A stretch of DNA of 64,000 nucleotides from Volvox africanus (Eukaryota > Chlorophyta > Chlorophyceae > Chlamydomonadales > Volvocaceae). Each line of letters begins with the position of its first letter. Within the stretch, counting starts at the first letter, position 1. Both the position numbers and the translations under genes were made by a program. The notes under the pieces were generated by a model. The model saw nothing but the letters and a program-made list of their open reading frames with translations. It was not told the origin of the DNA and did no database searches. Location: NCBI GenBank assembly GCA_030268105.1, contig BSDZ01000004.1:4265001-4329000 (forward strand). Reading direction: 5' to 3'. Shown here piece by piece: positions 37,001 through 47,900 of the stretch.

Positions 37001-40000
37001 TGCTCCCTCACATTCTGCTGCGGGATCACACTTCCTCGTCCAGGTCAGGATGTATGGGCCTTCAAGCCACTCAAAACCTTGTCACAACATCCCCAAGAGC
37101 ACCATTGGCCGGTTGCCCTAGCAGGGCCCAGCACCTACTCTTCCTGCCCGGGTCCCTGCTCACTTGCAGCAGAAGATTAGCGCCTCACGGTCGCGTCCAT
37201 CCAAGAACTCGTCCTGTGACGAGGCAGCAAAAGGGGTACATTTTCCACCAGTAATTTGGGTGGGTGGAACGAGGCAGTGTGTGTGTGTGTGTGTGTGTGT
37301 TTGTATGTATGTATGAAAGGGTGTTACTCAGTGGGCGACTTGCCCTGAAAGGACAAGCACCAGGCGCCCTGACCGGGCCAAACCACAGCGCAGGAGGGAA
37401 ACACACGGCTTAGTCTGTTCGTCCTGCTGTGCGCTCCTCCCCTTGCTCAAGCCAGCGAGGGCAGTCAGGCCTCACGAGCCTCAAGCCTGGCTACTCAAAG
37501 ATTAGAGCATCAGCCAACCACACCAGCTCCCAGACGGAGAAAGCAAGAGAATAAGGGAGCAACCCCTAGCCCCCTAGAGACAAGAAAACCCCACCTCCTT
37601 CACCTCCACTTCCTCCCAAGCACAAAGTCTGACCCTCCCTCCCAGGGACGCTCTTAACTGAGGAAACGGGGCACTAAGCTAGGACCCTCCCAAACAGCCC
37701 AGCAGAAAAGCTAGACTCCTCCAAAGACGTGGGGGGATAGGAAACCACCAAGGCGCCCCCCTGAAAAGCTCAATGGCTATGCCCACAGAGAGCCCTAGCT
37801 ATTCCTACCTGCAACACAAGCTGGGGAGCCCTCCCTCTCCACCCCCTAAAACCCTCCCAGTCCTCAAGGCCAAGGAAAGGCCAGTCCTACCTAGGGGCAC
37901 GCCTCCCTGCCTCCTCCCAACGCCAAGCCAACTCTGGCCGCAAGGGCTCTCCTCACCCCGCTCCCCCACAACTCCCCCTCCTCCCCGCCCTCTCTTTGTA
38001 CAGGCTGCTCAGTCAGAACCCCTGAAACTGCTGGCTCTGCCCCTTATTCTGTCAGCTCAGCTGCACACTGGATTTGCCCACCGGCCACTGCGAGGATGGG
38101 GTGTTGTGGCCCTAACCGGTCCCAGCCTTGCCGGGGGATACCAAGGGCTGCAAAGGAGTGCAGCCGAGCCCAAACGTCTGCTAACATTGGGGCTGGAGCA
38201 TGGTGAAGGGGTGAAGTGGCTGTTGCTGCTGTCACCTCCGTCTGTGCTGGGCCTCTTATGGTTGCCTGAATCAAGAGGGTGCCTCATTGAGTGTCAGTGG
38301 CTTCCTCCTCCTGGACTAGGGGATTCCCTGACCACATGAAGAAGTCAGTGGCTTAGGGTTGATGGCCCGTTGGCGAGGCCCCTGCTTTGCACGTGTCTGA
38401 GTTTGAGGCCGTGGTGGCTGTCCTGGAGCCGTAGTTGCTACTTGCCTCTGCCCTGCGCGGGTTGCTGCTTGGAGGCAGTATCTACCATGTCCCATGACTG
38501 ACAGGGCCACCAAAGCTATTACATCCCACGGGGCCTGTCCACAGCCAGTGGGTGTTTGGATGAGCCAGGAATGTTGTCAGCCCATGCGTCCCTCTGTTGT
38601 TGGTGGTGACGACAAGTGTTTGTCAATCTGTTCTCGCACTGCCGGCGCTACGGGGCACTCCCAGAAATGGTGCAAGTGCGGGGAGCAGAGATGGCTAGGT
38701 GTGCCTCCAAAGGTCCCGCATCCACAGGGCTATGTGGGAATCTGGGACAGGTGTGTGTTGCCCGGTTGAGGTATTTCATCCATCGTGAGGCGCCACAGGG
38801 TCTCCTTATGTTGGTTCTCCCAGCGCACATCAGACCACGGGCAGGCAAGGATTGCATGAAAGCAGTTGACTTCAGTCTCTAAGTTGAGCTGGCTGCCCTT
38901 CCTGGTACACCCATGGCCTCTTGCACATAGGCTGCCATCAGCTGCTGTCATTGTTCTTGGGCTGCTTTTTGGTTATCCTCAAGGCGTGCCCTAGCCAGCC
39001 TAGCTTGAGCATCCATCAAATGCTAAAGAAGGTGAGGAGCGGTAGACATGGTATGAACAGCTTGTTGGGCTTGTTGGACTTCCGCAAATCCTGCCTGGGC
39101 ATGCGTACCAGGCTGTTGTCTGCGTTGTTGGGCAACCTTATTCAGCTGATGATCTGTGCTGATCAGGCGGCTTTTGAAAACTGGCCACCACTTGATTAAG
39201 TTGACCGGGGTCTCCTCAGCTTGAGGGGCTACCTGGCATTGGTTACGGATCCATGCATCCATGCTAGCACCCAAGTCTTCGTGCGCTGTAAATGCCATGC
39301 ACCTCATTCCTGCGGGGCAGGAGATGTATCACTGCGAGCCAATGGTCTGATGGCGTGTGTAAGGAGATGGTGATGTAGTAGACATAAGGCAGCATAGGTT
39401 CATTGATATAGATGCGGTCCAAGCGTGAGCCTCCAGATGCAGGGGCTTGATAGAGGTGGGTGAAGTCACGGTGCCTAGGATGGAAGTGCCTGTGAGCATC
39501 CACCATATTGGGGCCTGCTTGTTGTCTCATGGCGGTGATTGGTCTGTCTGCCTGGCAGCCATCTCTCCCAGCTGAGGAATCCCACTCAGTGGTTCTCTAC
39601 AAAGTTGAATCTCCCGCCCAGATCAGGGTGGTGTCTCTATTGGTGTCCATGGCTTGAGCTGTAGAGTTGGCCAGGAGAGTCTCAAGCAGCTGCTGGCGGG
39701 TTGCGGTTGCCACTGCGGTCTTGCCCGGGGGGAAGGTATATGATGCAGATGTGTAGTTTGTGTCTCCCCCGGTGGAGGATACAGTCTGCATATCTGCCCT
39801 TTGTGCATGGTGGCCCATTTGTGGCTGCTGGCTGAGGTTCCAAGGCTGATGCTAGTCCTTGTCTGATGATAATGAACACCCCTGCTGTGTGGATCGAGCC
39901 AGACCAAGAGTAAGCTGCAACCTTCCAGCCTTGCGTGCGAGCCTGTGTTGTTGCATGGTGCAGATCATGCTCGAAGAGGAATTGGTGTTGAATTGAGGTG

Positions 40001-43000
40001 TGGTGGGTTTCCTGTAGACAAACCACATCCAGCCACTGCTCAGCCCATTGCCATAGTGCTGCCTGAAGACGGCTCCCATGGAAGGTTAGGAGCCCCCGCA
40101 TATTATGTGTTGCGATCCGTAGTGGATGTCCACCAAGAGCTCCCTGACCTTGGTTGCTTTTATTCCTTCTGTTGGGCGTTTAGATATGCTGTCCCTCCAC
40201 TGAGGGGTTGTGGTCCTTCCCGTCGCAATCCATCATCTGGGCCGGGTTGGGGGTATTCTGGTGCTGTCTATGCTTGAGGTTGAAGAACGCTGGGGTTGAG
40301 GTTGAGGTTGAGGTGAATTGTCAGCTGAGTCGCCCACAGTGGGTTGAAGTTGAAGGCATGTCTTGTAGGAGTTGGGATTGGCAGGTTCTTAATCCTGGCC
40401 TGATAGTTGCCGCCTCCTTTGCTCCCGCTGCAACACCATTTTTCCCTTCCCAGCCTGCCGTGCTCTTCCTGTTTGTGCCTTGTGCCATTGAGCCCAAACT
40501 TCATCTGGCAGATAGTACAGCCGGTGCATCCATACTTTGCTGTGCTGAGTACCTCCTGGGGTGTTACTGCCCAAAGGGCGCTTTTTCCTCTTGAGAGGTG
40601 TTGGCCGGGCTGATGAGGGCCCTGCAAGGGCCTTATCCAGTGCGTTTAGAGGGTTGTCCTTGCCTAGCAGGGGTTGTGGGAGAACAAGCTGAGTTTCCCC
40701 CTGATCTTCCCTGTCCAGGCCTGAAGGTGTTCCAGCATCCCCTTTGTTCCCTTCCGTCTGAGACGCTGTGGTTGGCTCCTGCTGATTGGGTGGTGGTGTG
40801 GCTTTGGCTGGCAACACAGCTGTTGGTGGCCCGGCTAGGGTTGCGGACAGGTTCTTAGCCATGTTGGCTGTGGTAGCTCCTGGGGTCAGGACTTTGCTCG
40901 CCATAGCTGCTGTTTCAGCTGCTCTTTTTGTGGCAACAACTACTACTGCTGCTGAGGCTGCTGCTGCGGCGAGAATGTGTGGAGGTGGAGGGGGTGGTGA
41001 GACATGCCAGTGTGGCTCAGTTGGGAGAAGGGCTGGTGCGTAGGGTGCGGTGGGTGAGTGGGCCCCTGGCGCTGATGGCCCTGCCTGATTATGTCGGCCA
41101 GGGTTGGCACATTGGTGAATCCAGATGGTCTTGGGCCACTTGGGTTAACAGTGGGCTGCTGTGATTGCTGTTGTGACGGCAGATGTTGTTGCGGCTGCTG
41201 TAGCCACTGTTGGTGATGTTGCTGCTGCTGAGGCTGCTGATTTTGTTGCTGTTGTAGCAGCAGCTGTTGCTGCTGTGTTGCTGTTGCCACTGCTGCTGCT
41301 ATTTAGGCTGTGCAGCTCTCATTGCTGCTGATGGAGGTCACACTGGAGCTTGAGCTCCAGGCGTGGTGGGGGTGGGCATGGCCTGGTGAATGGCACTTCT
41401 TCCTCCACCATTCTGAGCTTGGTTGCGACCAACAAGCGACTGTTAGAACGCCTGAGACTGCATGGGACCTCATGTGACAGGCTGGGGGACCCTGGCGCCA
41501 TTTTCACCCTCCAAGTGCTTGCCATTTTGGTGGGGTTTAGCTAGTGGAAGTCCCTCTTTAGCCATTCATTCCGGTCTGTGGAATAAGCCTGGGCCATGAC
41601 GCTTGAAACGGTCTAGTGTGCCAGGTTAGCTGGCACTCCCCAAGTTTTCCAGTAGACTGGTGCTGCCTTGTGGAGATTCCTGATGTGGACCTCTACTTCA
41701 TTTGGGGCGCTGTTAGGGAGGAGGCTGATGAATCCCAGCTTTAGATGTCCCAAATCGATAGCGAAGGATGAGTTGAGCTTTGCCAGGCCTCCCTTGGGGA
41801 CGAGGACACTGATCTCCTGAACAATAGTGCCGCTCCGATGTTTCTACTGATGGTAACTGCCTATTTTAGGGCTGCAGGTAAACCCTGGCTCTGCCATCAG
41901 CAGCATTTCGTAGACAGTTATGAGGACGGCCGCTACTATCGGTCACTGTCTCTTGGTCGAGCAGGACGGGAACGTCGGCTGGTAGTTGCCGTTGGATATC
42001 TTCCAAATCAATAATGCGGTTGGCCATCTGAGGCGTGTCCGTTGGTTCCCTGTTGCCCGCAGCTGTTGGTGGTCCATTTAAATTGCTCGGTCGTGCCAAG
42101 GTTATTTCCGGCCATGAGAAACCGCCAGCCCGCTAAGAGAAGAAAAAAGAAGCGAGGAGTTTGACGTCCAGCGGCTGTCGATGTTGTTGGCCCAAAGATG
42201 GTAGGGATTGCTAAAATAGCGAGTTGGGTCTGTTGGTGAGAAACGCCTCATGCCGCGCTATGCTAATAAGAAAATAGCCAAGCTGTTCTGAATGATTCCG
42301 TTCACGGAATCATTGGGTTCACGGAATTCCGTGAACCCAAGAAAGCCAAGCAAAAAGGGGCCGACTCCATGTACGTATGTATGTACGTATGCATGTGTGT
42401 ATGTAATGTGGGATAAGTCGTCGTGGCATCTGATGGATCACTGAACACTAAGGAAAAGCTGTATCACTGAAACTATATTCGGCGCAAAAAAGGTGCTTCG
42501 ATGGGGCGCAGGTTGCATTTGGAAGTATGCGATTAGCGGTGACCATCCCTGTCCCATCCTCAGGCAAGCAATGTCTCCTAGATAGCCAGCCGCTGAGTTG
42601 CCACCAACCGGTGAATATTCTAGGGTCAAAGGACTTTTCTTTTCTCTCAATGCCATTATTTATCAAGCGCGATACCGGCATTGCCGATTAGTACTACGGT
42701 TTCAATCGGTTCGTTGCCTTTGAAGGAATTGCCGGCATTTTGGTTTCTAATGCCAAGAACTGCGGTACTTGAGGACTTTCATGTGATATTATCAGTAGCT
42801 GCAAATATGTCCGACTTGTAAGAGAGAAACCTTCAAGAGCCCCTACCCTACCCACATGCAGTAGGCTGCCTCCCGCAATGTCGACCACGCGGTCCTCCGC
42901 CAGCGTGCCGCCAATCAGCACTGTCGCCACCACCTTGCCGTACGGAAAATCTTCATTGACGACGGATTCCCTCGTGTTTTCCTCTTCCTGTAAGGTTAGG

Positions 43001-44691
43001 CTTACCCCGCTGGAACTGGCACTGTTGCTAATGAGAGCATCACTGCTGGAGAAGGTCCGGCTGCTGGCTCCGGGTGGCGGCTGCACCTCTGCCACCTTGA
43101 TTGTCACTGCTCCCTCCGACAGGACCACCATGTCGCCTGCATGTGATTTCCAACGTGTTGATGCGCACCCAAAATGCGTTCTCTAGAAACTCACAGATAC
43201 AGCTGGCACTTCCAGATCCCAAAATGCGGCTCTCAGCATCACACGGACGCAGGCGACGCTGGAAAAGCTTAATACTATAGACCTTACCAGGACCTGTACC
43301 AGTGCGAGAGTACCCGGTACCCCTACCCGTACCCTTTCTCGATCTTATGTCCTCTTAACCTTCCGTCCCCCTAACCTTACGCCCCGGCGAAGGAGCCTGG
43401 AAAGCAGGTGTGCAGAGCAGCTGAACATGGGTAGCTAAAATTGCCGCCACCTTGGCCCCGAGTGACCTCACGCTCGGGCGTGCGACCCACAACCGACCCA
43501 CAACTTCTCCCTGGCCTCTCCGGACTGGCAGCACCTAAAAGTCCGACACTCACCCACGCGCAGCTTCTGGGTCAGCTTCGGGAAATGGATTCCCACTACG
43601 TGGGCACCCATCTCGCTGTAGCCTTTGAACGCCCAGTCGTCCGTGGGCACTAGCGTCACCTGCTGGCCTGCCGATAGTTCTAGGGGGGCATGGCTACGCA
43701 GCTGTGTGGTGCGAATCTCGGGACCCTGAGTAGGAGGCGGGCGGAATTTGAGTAGGGTCAGGGACATCTAATAAAAGAGACACGGTCTCGATACAGCAGG
43801 TAGAGATTGGCACTGAGCCTTTTGGCACTATACCTAGGCACAATCTACCAAAAGCATGCACGCCCCAGTAGTCGCCAATGACGCGACGGACATCAACACA
43901 GCGCTGAGCCGCTGGCGCATAAGATTCGTCGAAGCAAGCACCCATCGCACGCGTTTCATAGACCGCAGCAGGTTCTTCACCCGTCAGCGATAAAATTCCG
44001 CACTGGCGGCGAGCCTTAGGAATGGGAAGCAACTGCAGCCGATAGCCGCCGAAATCCCCCTCCATGAAGCAAATTATATCAAGCGGTTACTCACACACGG
44101 TTACCAATCCTCGGCCCCACCTTTATGGTGGCCATGAGCCCGGGCATGGTGGTGTATACAGGGCCCAGAGACGGGTCAGAGCGGTGCTTAAGCTGCTCGC
44201 GAATGCGCTCCAGTAGACCTTGGTAAAACGCCTATGGGGCCGATGAAATGTACATGAGAAATACAGATAGACGGCTTGAGCGGCCCTTATGCTCAACATA
44301 CACGTCATCATATAAGAGCGCATTTGCCACGCGTCAGCCTCGCGACTTTTCTCACGCGGCTGAGATGCATACAACTGTTTAAGCGCGGCTGCCCCATACG
44401 CTGCGATAAAATTTCCACCCGTCGCCTTTGCATAACTTCTACAGTTTTCAAGCTACCAAGGGGTCTCAGCGTGCCCCCCAGGTTTTGTTCGTATATTACT
44501 TTCCCAAGGGCTGCCGTACGACTTACCAGAGGCTCCTCGTGGAAGAAGAAGCGCACGAGGCTGACTCCCAGATCCAACATGGCGTCCAGCTTGGCGGCAG
44601 CGAAGCTGCTGGGACCCAGGGTGGCAACGATCTTCGTGCTACGGAAGTTGAAAATACGATCGATGATGAGCTGCGGGGTAATTTGGAGCGT
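34016..44691 (-). CDS. pyruvate kinase-like module B, catalytically degenerate
   Basis: Well-supported exons: 44691-44527, 44231-44121, 43725-43554, 43136-42847, 37213-37164, 36892-36793, 36513-36397, 36276-36182, and from 35885. C-domain pieces lie near 35620-35560, 35405-35290, 35040-34920, 34720-34595 and 34270-34016, with boundaries unresolved. The fold follows PK ([76 protein letters not shown]). The key residues are gone: NFSHG is FFFHEEP, DTKGPE is TIKGPE, the KIEN lysine is replaced (SHVNN), ARGDLAMEI is SRANLGMRI, and the TQMLES threonine is Ala (SAQMMWS). An extra Ser/Glu-rich insert sits in the B-domain exon (43136-42847). Exons remain open over hundreds of codons, so it appears maintained as a pseudoenzyme rather than decaying. 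The 5.6 kb intron 42846-37214 holds LINE debris. Confidence 0.75.
37276..37312. repeat. GT/GTAT microsatellite
   Basis: About eleven TG units followed by TGTATG variants, in the large module B intron close to its 3' end. Confidence 0.9.
38300..42100 (-). mobile_element. degraded LINE retrotransposon (ORF1 plus endonuclease, no RT) in a PK intron
   Basis: On the minus strand, [10 protein letters not shown] opens an AP-type endonuclease near 40125, followed by [12 protein letters not shown] and later SRLDRIYIN and SDHWLAV. These are the Glu, Asp and Ser-Asp-His blocks of LINE endonucleases. Frameshifts and a stop interrupt the frame near 39600-39720, and the usual GDFN block reads GDST. Upstream (42100-40390) lie Gln- and Pro-rich open pieces that look like a broken ORF1 (for example 41290-40943, glutamine-rich). 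Below about 39000 the frames are full of stops and I find no reverse transcriptase. The element is in the same orientation as the host PK transcript. Its outer limits are approximate. Confidence 0.7.
39264..40125 (-). pseudogene. LINE AP-endonuclease domain, frameshifted
   Basis: The best preserved part of the LINE. Motif order is [57 protein letters not shown]. It needs at least one frame change near 39700 and crosses a stop near 39600, so it encodes no functional nuclease. Confidence 0.8.
42291..42338. repeat. two adjacent perfect palindromes
   Basis: Bases 42291-42314 form a 10-base stem with a TTCA loop (AATGATTCCG ... CGGAATCATT). Bases 42315-42338 are a perfect 24-base palindrome (GGGTTCACGGAA and its complement). 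Both share the core TTCACGGAA. They lie in the module B intron, upstream of the LINE. Confidence 0.95.
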
Positions 44692-44950
44692 CTGAGGCAG
44701 GAAAGGGGGGCAAACATTTATGTGAATATAAAAACAAGTAATGGTTGAATTCAGTTACCCTGAAAGCAAGGCAGGGCCAGCACAGACGTAGCAAATGTTG
44801 TAATGGCATGGATGCGCCAATGTAAGTGTACATAATAAGGTTTGAAGGCGCATGTAGGGCCAGGCGAAGTGGAGGATGCGGTGTTTCATGTCGCCATCAG
44901 TTCAAAGCGACTAAGGGCCATCCGTCGGTAGCAGCACTTACGCCCATCTC

Positions 44951-47900
44951 TTAGAACTCCACATCCGGCACCTCAGATCCCAAACTGCACCCCACCTGGA
45001 CGCAAGCAATAGAGTTGCCCACAAAGGGCGACTTGTACTCGATTGGCGCGGTGTTGGCCAGCCCGGAGCTCATCGCACGAATAAGCTTGGTGGCTGTGGG
45101 GACCACGGCGGAACGCAAGATTTAAACAGCAAGTCGCTGGGCAGGGGGGGCTGAAGAGTGGCCAGCGACATCCTCTCGTGTGATTGATTAACTGGCTCGG
45201 GCTTCGGCCCGATTGACATCCGTACCTCAATGGCACCATACGCGCACATGAGCGACACCGGACATACCCAACACGCCGGCGACATTCACTCGGTACGAAT
45301 CCTCCTTTGCACATCCCGAGCCCGAACAACGGCACGACTATAATCGGTGAGGGTTACTTGCATAGTTTGTGTCACGCCGCGCATTAACGCCCCAAAGCCA
45401 ATATCGCGATAGGCCGCCTAATAGGCTGACCAATCAGGGACGTCTATACGGTACATCGAGCACAGCTAGAAGCTGTAGGCCCTTTGTTAACTGTCGTCGT
45501 GTTCCATAATTTCCATTGCAGCGCACGTTATGATGTCTTGGAGAAGTGAGAGATACGAAGTTGTGAGCGAAGAGGACAACAACCTAAACCCTTATTTATT
45601 ATCTGGACCCTAGGAGCCCTCTGCAGGCCGGGCGGCAGCACTCATCGACCGACCCAATCGCACCGTCACGCACCTCCCGACCCAATCTGGTCCACGCAAA
45701 CCTCCGCCACATTGTCAGCCCAGGGTTCGCCGCTGCCCGAGGCCACTAGAATGTGTTTCCCGTCGTACACCACGTGACGCTTCCTGATGTTTGAGATCGG
45801 AGGGGCAAGGAAGCCTTCAAAGAAAGGACCCAGTCATGGTGATGCACATTATCCGGCCCGGCCCTGGCCCCAGGGCTTTTATATCCCTCGCAGCAGCTTT
45901 GCAAACCTGCATCGCATCCTTATAGGGTGATACACGACAACCATAAATTGCGTCACCACCAATTGCACGCACCTGCCATACTCGATCGCCGCCTTGATAG
46001 CCCGCCGCATATCTGCCGTCCCGGAAACGTCGACATGCAGCGGGTAGAGGCCGTATGTGAGCGAGGCCTGACGCAGCACCCAGTCATGGTCGGACACGCA
46101 TATAATCGGGCAGGGCGGACGGTATTTGGAAATAAGCTGCGCAGCCAAGCCGCTGCGAGTAAAAACCACCGCAATACAGCCTGCAAAAGGGTGTCATGGA
46201 TCGGCCACGGGAAGGATGGGGATGTGGTAACTGCGCGTCACACGGGGTTCAAGAGGATAGGCTACGCATGATAGGTAAGGTATCGAACGAATACCAAATC
46301 CTAAACCCTAAGGATCAGGGAGATAAGATCGGGGAGACCAAAAGAAGGAAGGTGAACGCAACGCCCGTCACGTGAAATGGGGCTTGTAGGCGCTGAACGC
46401 TGCCAAAACAAAATGCGCGCGGGATGAACCATATCTTGGTGATATGCAGAAATCTGAACAAGAGACAAACAATAAATCAAACGGTCAACAAGTTGTAGCC
46501 GCGAGGAGCAGAGACTGGCGAACGATTGTGAAGGCCGCGTTCGCCGGAATGCAAGACCTGCGACATACTGGTGCACCTCATGCTCGGCTTTTCGGCGCCG
46601 TCACGACCCCAAAAAAACAACTACTAGCAAGGAAAGATGCAACAGGAAAGACGCACGCGCTGCTGACTCACCCTCAGACGCATCCATCACTCCGTCTCCG
46701 TTGGTGTCCATAGAAAAGGTAATAGCAGACTTCGCAACACCGGCCAGTGTGGCCTCCAGGGGGCTCACAGGGGCCTGAGCGGGGTGGACACCAGTGGGTC
46801 AGACCCAGGTGATGCGTGCGGCATCCCCAGGTGACACATATCGTTTGTACAGATGTTGACGAAACGACGAGTGAGGGTGGCTTGGTGGCTATCAATGACC
46901 AGCACTTCACACATTGCACATGGAGAGACACGTGACAGTAACTATCAGCTGCGTCTGACAATTGGTTCATGGGGTACGTAGAAGGTCCCTTGATGCGAGC
47001 CTACCGGGGACAGGATACGGGCCTTACATGAGATACGGATCAACACTGATCTATGATATTGCCTCGCCACTATGTGTGTCCTTTAACACCATGGCCCGGA
47101 GGTCGATCGGGTTAGGCGCTTCCGTAATCGACTCACGCACGGACAAAACCCCCGCACTGTTCAGTTCAAACCAATCGCAACCTTAATTCACAGTTCCACC
47201 AGTCCCACCACGCACCAGCCATGAGTTGTATCTCTTGACCCAGTCGTGATGGAAGCTGTAATCCACGCCCAGCTCCGCATACTCGACAATATGCGCCATC
47301 GTACGTACTGCATCGAATGGGTACCGCCCGTTCGCTGTCTCCCCACTGAGCATGACGGCGTCCGTCCCGTCGAACACCGCGTTGGCCACATCCGTCATCT
47401 CGGCGCGGGTGGGCAGGGGCGATGACGTCATGGATTCCAGCATCTGGGTCGCGGTGATGACCACCTTGCCAAGCACATTGGCCTTGGCGATAATCATCTT
47501 CTGAGCCAACGCGATCTTCTCGGCAGGGACCTGCAGATGATAAGGACAGCACCTTCTCATCGATGGAGGAAAGAAGCGGCCCATCAGGCCTAGGATCCTA
47601 AGTTCCTGGCAACTATGACCACACAATTCCAGCGTCCCCAGCCAGTTACATGCCTACCTCCATGGCCAAATCGCCACGCGCTACCATGACCCCGTCCGTC
47701 TCTGCCAGGATGGCGTCGATGTTCCTCAGGCCTGCCTCGTTTTCGATCTTGGAGATAATCTTAACGAAGTATCCGCCCGCCTCGTCCAGCACGCGACGAA
47801 CCAGCCGCACGTCGTCAGCGCTCTGCAGACGGCGAAACGAGGATTGAAGTAGCCTGGAGGAGATACGGGCCCAACATATGACCTGGTCACCATCTGTGAC

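Noticed and set aside
37773..38339. Plus-strand 188-codon frame
   Set aside because: It is Pro/Leu-rich low complexity in the PK intron next to the LINE remains, without family match or splice support.
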